A stretch of DNA of 64,000 nucleotides. Origin: an uncultured Kiritimatiellota bacterium. Lineage in GTDB: Bacteria > Verrucomicrobiota > Kiritimatiellia > RFP12 > DVOR01. A model generated the notes under the pieces. It did not search any database. It was not told where the DNA came from and saw only the letters and a list, made by a program, of their open reading frames with translations. The stretch spans positions 1 through 64,000 of the forward strand of contig CALXMV010000009.1 in assembly GCA_944389565.1 (NCBI GenBank). The letters are read 5' to 3'. A program made the translations under genes and the position numbers. Shown here one piece after another: positions 55,896 to 64,000 of the stretch; position 1 is the first letter of the stretch; each line of letters begins with the position of its first letter.

Positions 55896-55928
55896 AACCC
55901 CGTCAAATCACTGGATTTGACGGGGTTT
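55896..55928. terminator. Terminator after tRNA-Lys
   Basis: 14-bp perfect stem AACCCCGTCAAATC with its complement and a 4-nt loop. On the minus strand it is followed by ATTTGTTTTT, so it ends the tRNA transcript 5 nt downstream of the CCA; it may also stop plus-strand reads. Confidence 0.9.
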
Positions 55929-55933
55929 TAAGA

Positions 55934-56009
55934 TGGTCGGCCTCGCGGGGGTCGAACCCGCGACCCCAGCATTAAAAGTGCCGTGCTCTACCAACTGAGC
56001 TAGAGGCCG
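55934..56009 (-). tRNA. tRNA-Lys (anticodon TTT)
   Basis: 76 nt with the full cloverleaf: acceptor CGGCCTC/GAGGCCG, D arm GCTC...GAGC, anticodon stem CGGCA/TGCTG with loop CTTTTAA (anticodon TTT), T arm GCGGG-TTCGACC-CCCGC, discriminator A and encoded CCA. The anticodon stem has one G-T pair. Confidence 0.97.
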
Positions 56010-56022
56010 CAAAAACGCGCAT

Positions 56023-56050
56023 ATGATAGCAAATCTTGCGCGGAATGCAA
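56023..56050 (-). promoter_or_regulatory. Promoter of tRNA-Lys
   Basis: Minus strand TTGCAT (56045-56050), 16-bp spacer ending TTTGC, TATCAT (56023-56028), a few bases before the mature 5' end. Confidence 0.75.
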
Positions 56051-56138
56051 TTGTTTTTTGCGTTGCGATCGATCGGGCGGGCGGTGGCGGGGATGGCAAC
56101 GGCGCACGCCCACAGGCCATCCCATGCCCATCGCGGCA

Positions 56139-56226
56139 CCCCCGGCTCTCGGGCAAACCCCTTAGGGTTTCGGGTCAGACCCTTTAGGGTTTCGCCCCAA
56201 ACCCTCCCGATTCGCGCTCCCAGCCA
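56139..56226 (-). repeat. 22-bp tandem repeat array, locus C
   Basis: On the minus strand, 22-bp units lie at 56183-56204 (GGGTTTGGGGCGAAA then CCCTAAA) and 56161-56182 (GGGTCTGACCCGAAA then CCCTAAG), with more degenerate units on both sides (56205-56226, 56139-56160). The array sits in the 353-bp divergent gap between tRNA-Lys and parE. The remainder of the gap holds the two promoters and otherwise unremarkable GC-rich sequence. Confidence 0.8.
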
Positions 56227-56327
56227 TCCGTTCCGGCACGGGAAGCGGATCGCGGTCTGGAAGTGGTGTCCGAAAGGGGTATGAGACTGCGGGGTGGGGC
56301 GAGGTGCGCGCCGTCGGGTACGCACTT

Positions 56328-56337
56328 GTGCTATAAT
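56328..56337 (+). promoter_or_regulatory. Extended -10 promoter of parE
   Basis: TGTGC then TATAAT (56332-56337). No good -35 at 16-18 bp. The leader is about 19 nt and carries AAGGAG. Confidence 0.6.
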
Positions 56338-56362
56338 CCCCCGCGTTTTTCAAGGAGCAAGC

Positions 56363-58186
56363 ATGGCGAAAAATCCCGCGGAATACACGGCCGACAGTAT
56401 CAAGACGCTCGATCCGATGGAGCATATCCGGCTCCGTCTGGGCATGTACATCGGGCGTCGGGGCGACGGCTCGCAGTATGACGATGGCATTTACATCCTG
56501 CTGAAGGAGGTGTTGGACAACGCGATCGACGAGTTCATCATGGGGTTCGGCAAGCGGGTGTCGGTGCGGTTGGATTTCGCGACGGGTGAGGTTTGCGTGC
56601 GCGACTACGGGCGCGGGATCCCCTTGGAGAAGGTTGTCGATTGCGTGAGCAAGATGAACACGGGCGGGAAGTACAATGACGATGTCTTCCAGTTTTCCGT
56701 GGGCATGAACGGCGTGGGGACGAAGGCGGTGAACGCGCTGTCGGAGCGTTTCACGGTGCGTTCGCATCGTGACGGGCGTTTCGTGGAGGCGGTCTTCGCG
56801 CGGGGCAAGCCGGTGGCGCGGCGCGAGGGGGAGACGAAGGAGCGCAACGGCACGTTCATGGCGTTTTTGCCCGATGTGGAGATTTTCCCGCGGTTTGCTT
56901 TCCGTGAGGAGCATGTGCGGCGGCGGCTGAAGATGTATGCCTATCTGAACGCGGGGCTGACGCTGGAGCTCAACGGCGAGCCGATCCGTTCGGAGAACGG
57001 GCTGATGGATCTCATCGGGGCGGAGGCGGACGGGGGAGAACTTTACGGGCCGCTCCATTATCGCTCGAAGATGCTGGAGATTGCCTTCACGCACACCAAT
57101 CACATGGGCGAGGAGTATTACACGTTCGTCAACGGGCAGTACACCAACGAGGGCGGCACGCATCTGACGGCGTTCAAGGAGGGGTTCCTGCGGGGCGTCC
57201 AGGAGTTCGCGAAGAAGAAATACGAGGGCGAGGTGGCGCGCGATGGCATCATCGCCGCGGTCGCCATCCGGCTCAAGGATCCGCAGTTCGAGGGGCAGAC
57301 GAAGAACAAGTTGGGCAATCCGGATATCCGCGCCGCGCTCGTCGCCGAGATCAAGAAGGTGGTGGAGGAGGAATTGCACCGCCATCCCGAGGATGCCACG
57401 CGCCTGCTCAACAAAATCGAGGAGACGGCGAAGTTCCGCGCCGCCAGCAAGGATCTGCAGAAGACCATCCGCGAGCGCGCCAAGCAGTCGGCCGTGCGCG
57501 TGGAGGAGCTCATCGACTGCAAGCGGCATTTCGACAAGGCCAAGGGCAAGAACGAGGACACGATGATCTTCCTGGTGGAGGGCAAGTCCGCGGGGGGCAC
57601 CGTCGGCGCGGCGCGCAACACGCAGAACCAGGCGGTCTTCAAGCTTCGCGGCAAACCGCTCAACGTTTGCGACCTCAAGCGCGATGCCATCTACAAGAAC
57701 AAGGAGTTCTATGATTTGGTCAAGACCCTTGGCATCGAGCAGACGCCCGACACGCTCCGTTACGCCAAGGTGGTCCTCGCCACCGATGCCGATGTCGACG
57801 GCCTTCACATCCGCAATCTGCTCATCACGTTCTTTCTGCGCTTTTTCGACCACATCATCAAGGAGGGGCGCCTGTTCATCCTTGAGACGCCCCTTTTCCG
57901 CGTGCGCAACAACACCAAATCGTTCTATTGTTATGACGACGCCGAGCGTGAGGCCGCCATCAAGGCCTGCGGCGCCAAGGCCGAGATCACCCGGTTCAAG
58001 GGGCTCGGCGAGATCAACGACCAAGAGTTCAAGGACTTCATCGGCGAGGGGATCCGTCTCACCCCCGTGAACGTCCACGCCGACACCCGGGTGTGGGACA
58101 CTGTGCAGTTCCTCATGGGCGCCAACACCCCCGAGCGCCGCAAGTACATCTTCCAGAACCTTTTCGTGGACAACACGGACGTCTGA
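56363..58186 (+). CDS. parE: DNA topoisomerase IV subunit B
   Basis: 607 aa from the ATG at 56363 (AAGGAG upstream). GHKL ATPase motifs are LKEVLDNAIDEF near residue 48, the DYGRGIP loop and GMNGVGTKAVNALS. The TOPRIM region has the catalytic acid E406 in LVEGKSAGGT and DADVDG at 475-480. In nearly all type II topoisomerase B subunits the first TOPRIM motif reads EGDSA; here Lys replaces the Asp. The protein is compact and resembles the ParE branch that ends shortly after TOPRIM. The partner is the ParC at 45949-48087. The stop lies 3 nt from that of the convergent orphan gene. Confidence 0.88.
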   Translation: MAKNPAEYTADSIKTLDPMEHIRLRLGMYIGRRGDGSQYDDGIYILLKEVLDNAIDEFIMGFGKRVSVRLDFATGEVCVRDYGRGIPLEKVVDCVSKMNTGGKYNDDVFQFSVGMNGVGTKAVNALSERFTVRSHRDGRFVEAVFARGKPVARREGETKERNGTFMAFLPDVEIFPRFAFREEHVRRRLKMYAYLNAGLTLELNGEPIRSENGLMDLIGAEADGGELYGPLHYRSKMLEIAFTHTNHMGEEYYTFVNGQYTNEGGTHLTAFKEGFLRGVQEFAKKKYEGEVARDGIIAAVAIRLKDPQFEGQTKNKLGNPDIRAALVAEIKKVVEEELHRHPEDATRLLNKIEETAKFRAASKDLQKTIRERAKQSAVRVEELIDCKRHFDKAKGKNEDTMIFLVEGKSAGGTVGAARNTQNQAVFKLRGKPLNVCDLKRDAIYKNKEFYDLVKTLGIEQTPDTLRYAKVVLATDADVDGLHIRNLLITFFLRFFDHIIKEGRLFILETPLFRVRNNTKSFYCYDDAEREAAIKACGAKAEITRFKGLGEINDQEFKDFIGEGIRLTPVNVHADTRVWDTVQFLMGANTPERRKYIFQNLFVDNTDV

Positions 58187-58189
58187 GGC

Positions 58190-60274
58190 TTACGCCTTCA
58201 CGAAGCCGTCGCGGACGTAATCCATGAAGCGTTCGCGTAGCTCGGGGAGTCCCTCCGCCGCGCGCTCCATCGCCCACAGCGCGAACGCCCACTTGGCGCG
58301 GAAGCCGTAGACCTTGCGCAGGGCGGGGTCGAACCCATCGAAGTGCGCGCGCGAACGGTTGTAGGCCCAATGCATGGTCTCGATCTTGCGCTCGAACCCG
58401 TCGAAGAAGGCCGTCGCGCACTCGTTGAGCGTGCAGGCCTCCTTGTGGTCGTTCCAGTAACGGCCGAGCGCCGCGGCGTAACTGCGCAGGTAGAAGCGAT
58501 GGGCGTCGCGCAGGTTGGCCTCCGTGCGTGAGAGGTTGGGCCATCCCATCGTGCCGCGGATGGAGCAGACCTGCACGTGCGCGGGCATCAGGCGGTGCAT
58601 GGCGGAATCATAGGCGAACTCGAAGATCTCCTTGCCGATGCCGAAGCGACACGTGGGCGGCGGGCCGGCGAGGTATTTCTTGGCCACCATGTTTTGCGCG
58701 GCGGCCGAGCCATAGAGCCCGGCAAGCGCCAGGACCACGGCGGGTTCCTCGGGGCTCTCCGGGTTGGAGGGGTTGCAGCGGAACCGCTCCGGCGCGATCG
58801 CGGGCAAGGGGTCTCCCGGCGCGCGCGTTCGCAGAAAGAAGGGGCTTTGCGCGCGCATCCGCCCATGCGCGATGACCGTGAGCAACTGGAAGGCGGGATA
58901 ATCCGCGCCCAACGCGCGGAAAGCGTTGGCACGCGTGAGCAGGTAATCGGCGTAGCCGGCGCGCACGCTGCCCAACCGTTTCTGGATATAGGAGATCGGC
59001 GTGGGCGTGCGGTTGGTTTTGAGGACAATCTCGCGTGTGAGCGCCGAGGCGGTGGTCATCGTCTTGGTCGACCGCAGGTCGTAGACGTTGAGGTACTCGG
59101 CGCGTTCGTTGACGCTCAGGCGGCGGGTCAGGAAGTCGACGACCGCCAAGACCTGGCGGTCGACGCCGGGGTGCGGGATGGGCAGGCCCGCGCGGAAGGT
59201 CACGCCCGGCAAGGCCACGCGCCGTGCGTCGAAGTCCGTCCGGGCCAGCCCATCCTCCGGCGTGTCATCGGAAATCCGCGCGTGCAGGAGGTCAATCGTC
59301 CGCGCGTCGTCGAGGTCGGCATAGCACGCGTCCTCCAAGCGTCTGCGGAAGAGGATGGCGATGCCCGCCAACGTGTCCGCCATGTCCATGGCATCCATGC
59401 GCCCGAGGGTGACCCCTTCGAGCAGACGTTCCAGGGCGGGGATCAGGAGGGTTTCCGCGTCGGCGTGGGCGATGCCGAAGAACTCGATGGCGCATCGCCC
59501 CCCGCTTTTGGGGCGGCGCAGGGCGGAGGCGGTCTCGCCGGGGGGCAGGGCGGCCCATTCGCGCAGGCACGCCACGGTTTCCGCGGGGCTTGTCCGCGCG
59601 AGGGCTGCCACCCGCGCGAAATCAGGATAGGTGAGCCAATGGACCCCCCGCACGCTGACAAAATAATGGGCGTATGTGTCGAGTCGCAGGCGCGCCCGCG
59701 CCACGGCTTCCCGTCGTTCGGCCTCGGTGTGCACCTGTGGGCGGGCGCGCCAGAGCTGCCCCCGGCATTCCAGATAGTTCAGGGCCTCCGGCGTGCGCTC
59801 GCCGAAGACGATCTCCTCGATCCCCAGCCGTTGCGCCTGCAACCAACGATCCGCCTCGACCAACAGCGAGAAATCCGTCTCGCGCTGGAGCAAGGTCACA
59901 CCCTGTTCCGAGACGCTCGCGAGCACCACCCGCCGTGCGATCGTCTCCGAACGCCTGTCATGCGGCACGCGGCAGAGGTCTTGGCCGAGCGCGCCGGAGA
60001 AGAGGGGCGTCAGGATCGTGCCGAAATAACCCGTCCCCCCCGCGCACAGCCATCCCGTCCGCCCCAAACGCAGATCCGCGCGGCGGATCAGCACCATCGA
60101 CCGCCGGCGCTCCCGCCCGTCCGAGCCGGAACGGTCGAAAAGGAAGAGATCCCGGTCATGCTCGTAGATATCGAAGATGCGCCGCTCCGCCGAGGATTCC
60201 GCCAGCGCGGTGCCGCGCCGCCGCGCCATCGCGCGGACCCGCCGAACCAATCTGTCATAAGCGCTTCGTGCCAT
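58190..60274 (-). CDS. Large soluble protein of unknown function
   Basis: 694 aa from the ATG at 60274 (GGAGG upstream). I do not recognise a family. There is no signal peptide or clear membrane segment. The N-terminal 60 residues are Arg-rich. A glycine-rich stretch (CAGGTGYFGTILTPLFSG, about 95-112) and a helical C-terminal half with many aromatic residues (AYNRSRAHFDGFDPALRKVYGF near 640) are visible. It has a promoter of its own and no co-directional partner beyond manC upstream. The codon use matches its neighbours, so it looks resident rather than recently acquired. Confidence 0.8.
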   Translation of the reverse strand: MARSAYDRLVRRVRAMARRRGTALAESSAERRIFDIYEHDRDLFLFDRSGSDGRERRRSMVLIRRADLRLGRTGWLCAGGTGYFGTILTPLFSGALGQDLCRVPHDRRSETIARRVVLASVSEQGVTLLQRETDFSLLVEADRWLQAQRLGIEEIVFGERTPEALNYLECRGQLWRARPQVHTEAERREAVARARLRLDTYAHYFVSVRGVHWLTYPDFARVAALARTSPAETVACLREWAALPPGETASALRRPKSGGRCAIEFFGIAHADAETLLIPALERLLEGVTLGRMDAMDMADTLAGIAILFRRRLEDACYADLDDARTIDLLHARISDDTPEDGLARTDFDARRVALPGVTFRAGLPIPHPGVDRQVLAVVDFLTRRLSVNERAEYLNVYDLRSTKTMTTASALTREIVLKTNRTPTPISYIQKRLGSVRAGYADYLLTRANAFRALGADYPAFQLLTVIAHGRMRAQSPFFLRTRAPGDPLPAIAPERFRCNPSNPESPEEPAVVLALAGLYGSAAAQNMVAKKYLAGPPPTCRFGIGKEIFEFAYDSAMHRLMPAHVQVCSIRGTMGWPNLSRTEANLRDAHRFYLRSYAAALGRYWNDHKEACTLNECATAFFDGFERKIETMHWAYNRSRAHFDGFDPALRKVYGFRAKWAFALWAMERAAEGLPELRERFMDYVRDGFVKA

Positions 60275-60294
60275 CTCGCCCTCCTTCTGCGCGT

Positions 60295-60323
60295 AGTCTA
60301 CCAAAATCCCCTCGGGCGGGCAA
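60295..60323 (-). promoter_or_regulatory. Promoter of the orphan gene
   Basis: Minus strand TTGCCC (60318-60323), 17-bp spacer, TAGACT (60295-60300), leaving a leader of about 14 nt with GGAGG. Confidence 0.65.
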
Positions 60324-60371
60324 ACGCAATCCTTCGCGTCGGCATGGCGACGGGGCCGGCGCGGCCGACGG

Positions 60372-61412
60372 TCAGCGCAGGTCGGGCGGGAGGGTGGCGA
60401 GAAGCGCTTTGAGGTTTTGCGCGGCGGCTTTCGTGGCCACGAGGGTGGCCTTGGCGGTATGGACGACGATAAGCCCTTCGACGCCGAGGAGCGCGGTCAC
60501 GCGGGCGTCGCCTTCGGCGGCGACGATGTTGCCGGTGGCGTCGAGGGCATAGGTGGGGGCGATGGCGACGTTGCCTTGGGCGTCGGCGGGGAACTGACGG
60601 CCCAGGGCGGGCAGGTTGCCCACGTCGTCCCACCCGAAGTCGCCCCGTGCGACGACGAGGTTGTCGCTCTTTTCCATGACCGCATAGTCGATGGACTTTT
60701 TGGGCAGGGTGGGGTAAAGCGCGTCGCGGGCGTCCGGGTCGGCGACGAGGGGGAGCCATTCGGGGGCGTGGCGGCGGAGTGCCTCGGCCATCACGGCGGG
60801 GCGGAAGACGAAGATTCCGGCATTCCAGACGAACGCGCCGGTCCGCAGGTAGCGTTGCGCGGTGGGCAGGTCGGGTTTCTCGACGAAGCGGCGGACGGCA
60901 CAGAGGGCAGGTTCACCGGGAAGCGGGTCGCCGCATTCGATGTAGCCGTAGCCGGTGGCGGGGAAGGTGGGGGCGATGCCGACCGTGGCGATGACGTCCG
61001 CCCGCGCGGCTTGGCGGGCCGCAAGGGCCAAGGTGGCGCGGAAGGCCGCCGCGTCGCCGATCACGGGGTCGGCGGGAAGGATGATGGCCGGCGCCTCGGG
61101 TGCGGTCCGCGCGAGGAGCCCGGCGGCGAGGGCGACGGCGGCCGCGGTGTCACGCCCCATCGGCTCGCCGATGATCTGCCCCGGTGGAACCCCTGGGAGC
61201 GCGGCACACGTGGCAGGGATCAGATCGGCGGAGGTGATGACGTGGACGCGTTCCGGGGGGACGAGCCCCGTGAGGCGGTCGACGGCGTGCGCTATGAGCG
61301 GTTTCCCCCCGAAAAGGGTGACGAATTGCTTGGGGCGATCATGCGTGGAGAGCGGCCAAAAGCGTTCGCCGCGGCCACCGGCGAGAATGAAGGCGTGCGG
61401 GGCGTGATCCAT
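60372..61412 (-). CDS. manC: Mannose-1-phosphate guanylyltransferase
   Basis: 346 aa single-domain enzyme making GDP-mannose from mannose 1-phosphate and GTP. The signature FILAGGRGERFWPLS near residue 8 and the LPADPVIGD, FVEKPD and FVWNAGIFVF motifs are those of the bacterial ManC family without the C-terminal isomerase domain. The metal loop has ADPVI where the usual motif has AD(H/Q)xI. It lies 9 nt after queA. The phosphohexomutase at 9036-10361 could supply its substrate. Confidence 0.9.
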   Translation of the reverse strand: MDHAPHAFILAGGRGERFWPLSTHDRPKQFVTLFGGKPLIAHAVDRLTGLVPPERVHVITSADLIPATCAALPGVPPGQIIGEPMGRDTAAAVALAAGLLARTAPEAPAIILPADPVIGDAAAFRATLALAARQAARADVIATVGIAPTFPATGYGYIECGDPLPGEPALCAVRRFVEKPDLPTAQRYLRTGAFVWNAGIFVFRPAVMAEALRRHAPEWLPLVADPDARDALYPTLPKKSIDYAVMEKSDNLVVARGDFGWDDVGNLPALGRQFPADAQGNVAIAPTYALDATGNIVAAEGDARVTALLGVEGLIVVHTAKATLVATKAAAQNLKALLATLPPDLR

Positions 61413-61421
61413 GGCAAGTCC

Positions 61422-62501
61422 TCACAGGATGAGCATGCAGTCGCCGTAGGAGAAGAAACGATAGCGGAGGCGGACGGCCTCACGGTAGGCTTCCAGGACA
61501 CGTTCGCGCCCGGCCAACGCGGCGACCATCATGATCAGGGTGGATTGGGGAAGGTGGAAGTTGGTGAGCATGGCATCCACGGCGCGGAAGCGGTAGGGCG
61601 GGTGGATGAACGCCGTGCTGCTCCCCGCGCAGGGGACGATCTCGCCGTCATGCTCGGCGGCGACCGTCTCAAGCGTGCGCACGGAGGTGGAGCCAACGGC
61701 GACGACGCGGCCCCCGGCTGCGCGGGTCTCGGCGATGAGCCGTGCCGTGGCCTCCGGCACGCGGTAACGCTCGGCGTCCATGCGGTGATCCTCCACGCGT
61801 TCGGCCTTCACGGGGCGGAAGGTGCCGGGGCCGACATGAAGCGTGACGAACGCCCGGCGGATCCCGCGGGTCTCCAACGCATCGAGCAGGGCCTGGGTGA
61901 AATGAAGCCCGGCCGTTGGCGCGGCCACGGCGCCCACCTCACGGGCGTAGACGGTCTGGTAGCGCTCGCGGTCGAGGCGCGCCATCGCTGGGTCGTCGCG
62001 ATCGCGACGGATGTAGGGGGGGACGGGGGTGAGGCCGTAGGTCTCCAAAACGTCCATCAGCGGGGCGTCGGAGCGAAGGCGCAGACGGGTGCGTCCCTCG
62101 GGCGCGGCGTCGAGGATGTCCGCCAGCAGATGGCCGTGCGCGGCGACGACGGTGTGCCCTTGGCGGGCCTTGCGGCCACTGCCGCACAGCGCCTGCCATT
62201 CGCTGACGTAATCGCCGCCATCCTCGCGGGTCTCGGGGTCAAGGGCGTCGGTGAGGAGAATCTCCGCGCCGCCGCCCGTATCCTGCCACACTCCGAGGAA
62301 CCGCGCGGGGAAGACGCGCGTGTCATTGAGGACGAGCAGATCGCCTGGGCGGAGGTAGTCGCCGATATCGCCGATGTGGCGATGGGCAAGCGTGCCTGCC
62401 GCACGGTCGAGCACCATCATGCGGGAGGTGCCGCGTGTCTCAGGAGGAGTTTGCGCGATGAGTTCGGGGGGGAGCGCGTAGTCGAAGTCGGCGGTGAGCA
62501 T
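61422..62501 (-). CDS. queA: S-adenosylmethionine:tRNA ribosyltransferase-isomerase
   Basis: 359 aa. QueA family features: FDYALPPELIAQTP at the start, VLNDTRVFPARF near residue 57, APTAGLHFT near residue 188, HVGPGTFRPVK near residue 220 and NFHLPQSTLIMMV near residue 316. It transfers the ribosyl part of SAM to 7-aminomethyl-7-deazaguanine in tRNA, giving epoxyqueuosine. It lies 7 nt after the TPR gene and 9 nt before manC. Confidence 0.95.
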   Translation of the reverse strand: MLTADFDYALPPELIAQTPPETRGTSRMMVLDRAAGTLAHRHIGDIGDYLRPGDLLVLNDTRVFPARFLGVWQDTGGGAEILLTDALDPETREDGGDYVSEWQALCGSGRKARQGHTVVAAHGHLLADILDAAPEGRTRLRLRSDAPLMDVLETYGLTPVPPYIRRDRDDPAMARLDRERYQTVYAREVGAVAAPTAGLHFTQALLDALETRGIRRAFVTLHVGPGTFRPVKAERVEDHRMDAERYRVPEATARLIAETRAAGGRVVAVGSTSVRTLETVAAEHDGEIVPCAGSSTAFIHPPYRFRAVDAMLTNFHLPQSTLIMMVAALAGRERVLEAYREAVRLRYRFFSYGDCMLIL

Positions 62502-62508
62502 GGCGTTT

Positions 62509-63999
62509 TCAGAGCGTTCTCAGATAGCGGTCGGCGGCTTCGTCGCCGGCCTGGCGGCGGAGCGCCTCGGCGAAGAGCCGGGTGGCGACGGGGTGGGTGG
62601 GGTAACGCGCCAGGCACTGCCGCATCTCATCCTCGGTGGCCTCGGGAAGGGTGAGGAGGCATTCCCAGAGGCCGGGTTGGGCCGGGTCGGCGGTGAGCCA
62701 CTCGCGCAGGAACGCGAGCGCGCGTGCGGGGTCTTGCGCGAGCAGGCGGTCGATGACGCGCAACCGCAGACTTTCCAGGAGGACGGGTGCGTCGGCCAGT
62801 CGGTCGGCGACGATGAAGTCGGAGACGAAGTCGAGCGCGTCGTCGAGCTTCCCCTCGGCGAGCAGGTGCGTGAGGTGGAAATACGCGTAAGCGAAGTGGC
62901 CGTCGCGGGCGAAGAAGGAGCCCACGCGATCGATCTGCTGGCGGCGGGTGTTGCGGCCATGGTTCAGGTAAAGCATCCCCAGGCAATCGTTTTGGGCCAG
63001 TCGCGTCGCGTGTTTCGCGAAAAGCGCGTTGGCCGCGTCGGTCCAGGGATAGGCGCACAGGAAAAACGTCAGCTCCTCCGTGGAAGGGGCGTCGCGGGCG
63101 AGAAGCGAGGCCGCGGCCTCCGCCTCGGGCAGATGGAGCAGCGCGATGATGCGCTCCTGCGCGCCGAGCGTCTCAGGGGCCTCGCGGTAGGCGGCGAGGA
63201 TCTGCCGGAGCACCGAGGCGCGATCACCGAGGTGTAACGCGCCGAGCCGGCCTGCGGCACGGAAGCCCGCGGTGAGAACCGGGCCGTAAAGCCGCTCATA
63301 CGCGGCGGCACGGTCGGGCGAGGGATCGCGAAGCCATGGATCCGCCTCGGCCACGGCCACGCCGCGGAGCCGCTCCTCCTTGGAGAGAGGGACTTTGCCG
63401 TCGAGCGCGGCGAGGCTCAGGCGCAGGCCGGGGTTTTCGGGATCGATGGCGATGGCGTGCCGCAGGATTCGCGCGGCCGCCTCCGGGTCGCCAGACGCTG
63501 TGCCGCACGCCTGCGCGGCAAGCAGCCTGGCGGCGAGCGCGTGCAACTTCCGCGTCGCGCGTTCGCCGATGGGGGTGCGCCCGAAGCGCGTGGCGGCGAC
63601 ATGGTCGGCCACGCTTTCGACGGTGGCCGCGGCATCTGGCGGCAGGGGGCCTTCACGGAACGCGTGGGCGGTGTCGGTGGCCAAAAGGTAGCGTCGGGTC
63701 GGCAGGGGGCCGGCGGCGTCGAGCGCGGCGAGCACGGGATCCTCCGACAAGCGTGTGTCGTAGGGGTGGCCATCAAGGGTGAGCAGGGCGTGCGCCCGCG
63801 TGAGGTCGGCCACGGGGATCAGAGGCGTGCCGTGCTCGGCCCGGTTGATGAGGAAGGGGGCCAAGCCGGGCTCCGGGTCGAACCACGCCGTGAGCGTCAC
63901 GGGCAGAACCGAGGCCAAGGGGTCCCAAGCGCCTGCGAGCGCACGCCGGGCCATGAGGCCGGGGCCATCATTGACGTTGAGGAGGCCCTGCCAGAGCAC
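62509..63999 (-). CDS. TPR-type C-terminal part of a large protein, 5' end outside the window
   Basis: About 497 aa in the window, open at the right edge, so the true start lies beyond 64000. The sequence is soluble and alpha-helical with tetratricopeptide-like helix pairs (AARILRHAIAIDPENPGLRLS near residue 175, in parts AARILRHAIAID and ENPGLRLS; ALAFLREWLTADPAQPGLW near 440). An Asp-rich N-terminal stretch (VNDGPGL, LATDTAHAF) resembles the segment that follows the membrane part in DUF2723-type proteins of Bacteroidota and PVC bacteria. That assignment is tentative. It is the first visible gene of the queA-manC run. Confidence 0.65.
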   Translation of the reverse strand: MLWQGLLNVNDGPGLMARRALAGAWDPLASVLPVTLTAWFDPEPGLAPFLINRAEHGTPLIPVADLTRAHALLTLDGHPYDTRLSEDPVLAALDAAGPLPTRRYLLATDTAHAFREGPLPPDAAATVESVADHVAATRFGRTPIGERATRKLHALAARLLAAQACGTASGDPEAAARILRHAIAIDPENPGLRLSLAALDGKVPLSKEERLRGVAVAEADPWLRDPSPDRAAAYERLYGPVLTAGFRAAGRLGALHLGDRASVLRQILAAYREAPETLGAQERIIALLHLPEAEAAASLLARDAPSTEELTFFLCAYPWTDAANALFAKHATRLAQNDCLGMLYLNHGRNTRRQQIDRVGSFFARDGHFAYAYFHLTHLLAEGKLDDALDFVSDFIVADRLADAPVLLESLRLRVIDRLLAQDPARALAFLREWLTADPAQPGLWECLLTLPEATEDEMRQCLARYPTHPVATRLFAEALRRQAGDEAADRYLRTL

Positions 64000-64000
64000 C

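Overview
The window is 64 kb of GC-rich, densely packed bacterial chromosome with about 49 protein genes or gene parts, one tRNA and no ribosomal RNA. The gene set suggests a PVC-superphylum bacterium, most likely Kiritimatiellota or Lentisphaerota, living as a fermenting, glycan-degrading anaerobe in a gut. The pointers are exported GH84, GH89 and GH35 glycosidases, a heparinase-type lyase, an exosortase, fermentation genes (pyruvate formate-lyase activase, acetate kinase, serine dehydratase) and a zinc-type ribosomal protein L28. This placement is inference; no rRNA is present to settle it.

Layout. 1-1.8 kb: end of a lipid-linked sugar transferase pair (GT2 tail plus GtrII-like membrane transferase). 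1.9-10.4 kb: hexose metabolism (nucleotidyltransferase, galactokinase, phosphohexomutase) around an operon of GH84, a DUF362 protein and a membrane polyferredoxin. 10.5-16.9 kb: a six-gene, mostly overlapping operon with a polytopic membrane protein, exosortase-EpsI, DUF192, GT2, PflA and TrkH. 17-24.4 kb (minus): Nif3, a Gfo/Idh/MocA oxidoreductase, ClpC and GH89. 24.5-27.6 kb (minus): rplU-rpmA-obgE-rpmB-rpsL-rpsG, a ribosomal cluster that ends without fusA or tuf. 27.8-30.9 kb (minus): moxR, DUF58 and serine dehydratase. 31-36.2 kb: a repeat array, a strongly folded RNA candidate and a complete single-chain Type ISP restriction-modification enzyme. 36.3-41.9 kb: gltA, an epimerase-like SDR, tsaB, MATE and an ion-transporter-superfamily permease. 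41.9-43.8 kb (minus): heparinase-type lyase. 44-53 kb: tilS, then a minus-strand operon ackA-GT4-tadA-solute-binding protein-parC-PP-loop/NFACT-R thiouridylase. 53-55.4 kb: GH35. 55.5-58.2 kb: small ORF, tRNA-Lys and parE. 58.2-64 kb (minus): a large orphan protein, and a run of a TPR protein, queA and manC.

The exported enzymes could remove alpha- and beta-linked GlcNAc, beta-galactose and uronate-containing chains, as found in mucin and heparan-type host glycans. Galactokinase, the nucleotidyltransferase and the phosphomutase could bring the released sugars into metabolism. tRNA modification is well represented (tsaB, tilS, tadA, queA and the thiouridylase-like gene).

The most unusual non-coding feature is a family of 22-bp tandem repeats in three divergent intergenic regions (about 31.1, 43.9 and 56.2 kb), upstream of the Type ISP gene, tilS and parE. 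Next to the first array lies a 114-nt imperfect RNA hairpin behind an extended -10 promoter. Several promoters use a -35 of the form TTGCNN, often TTGCGN, with 17-bp spacing.
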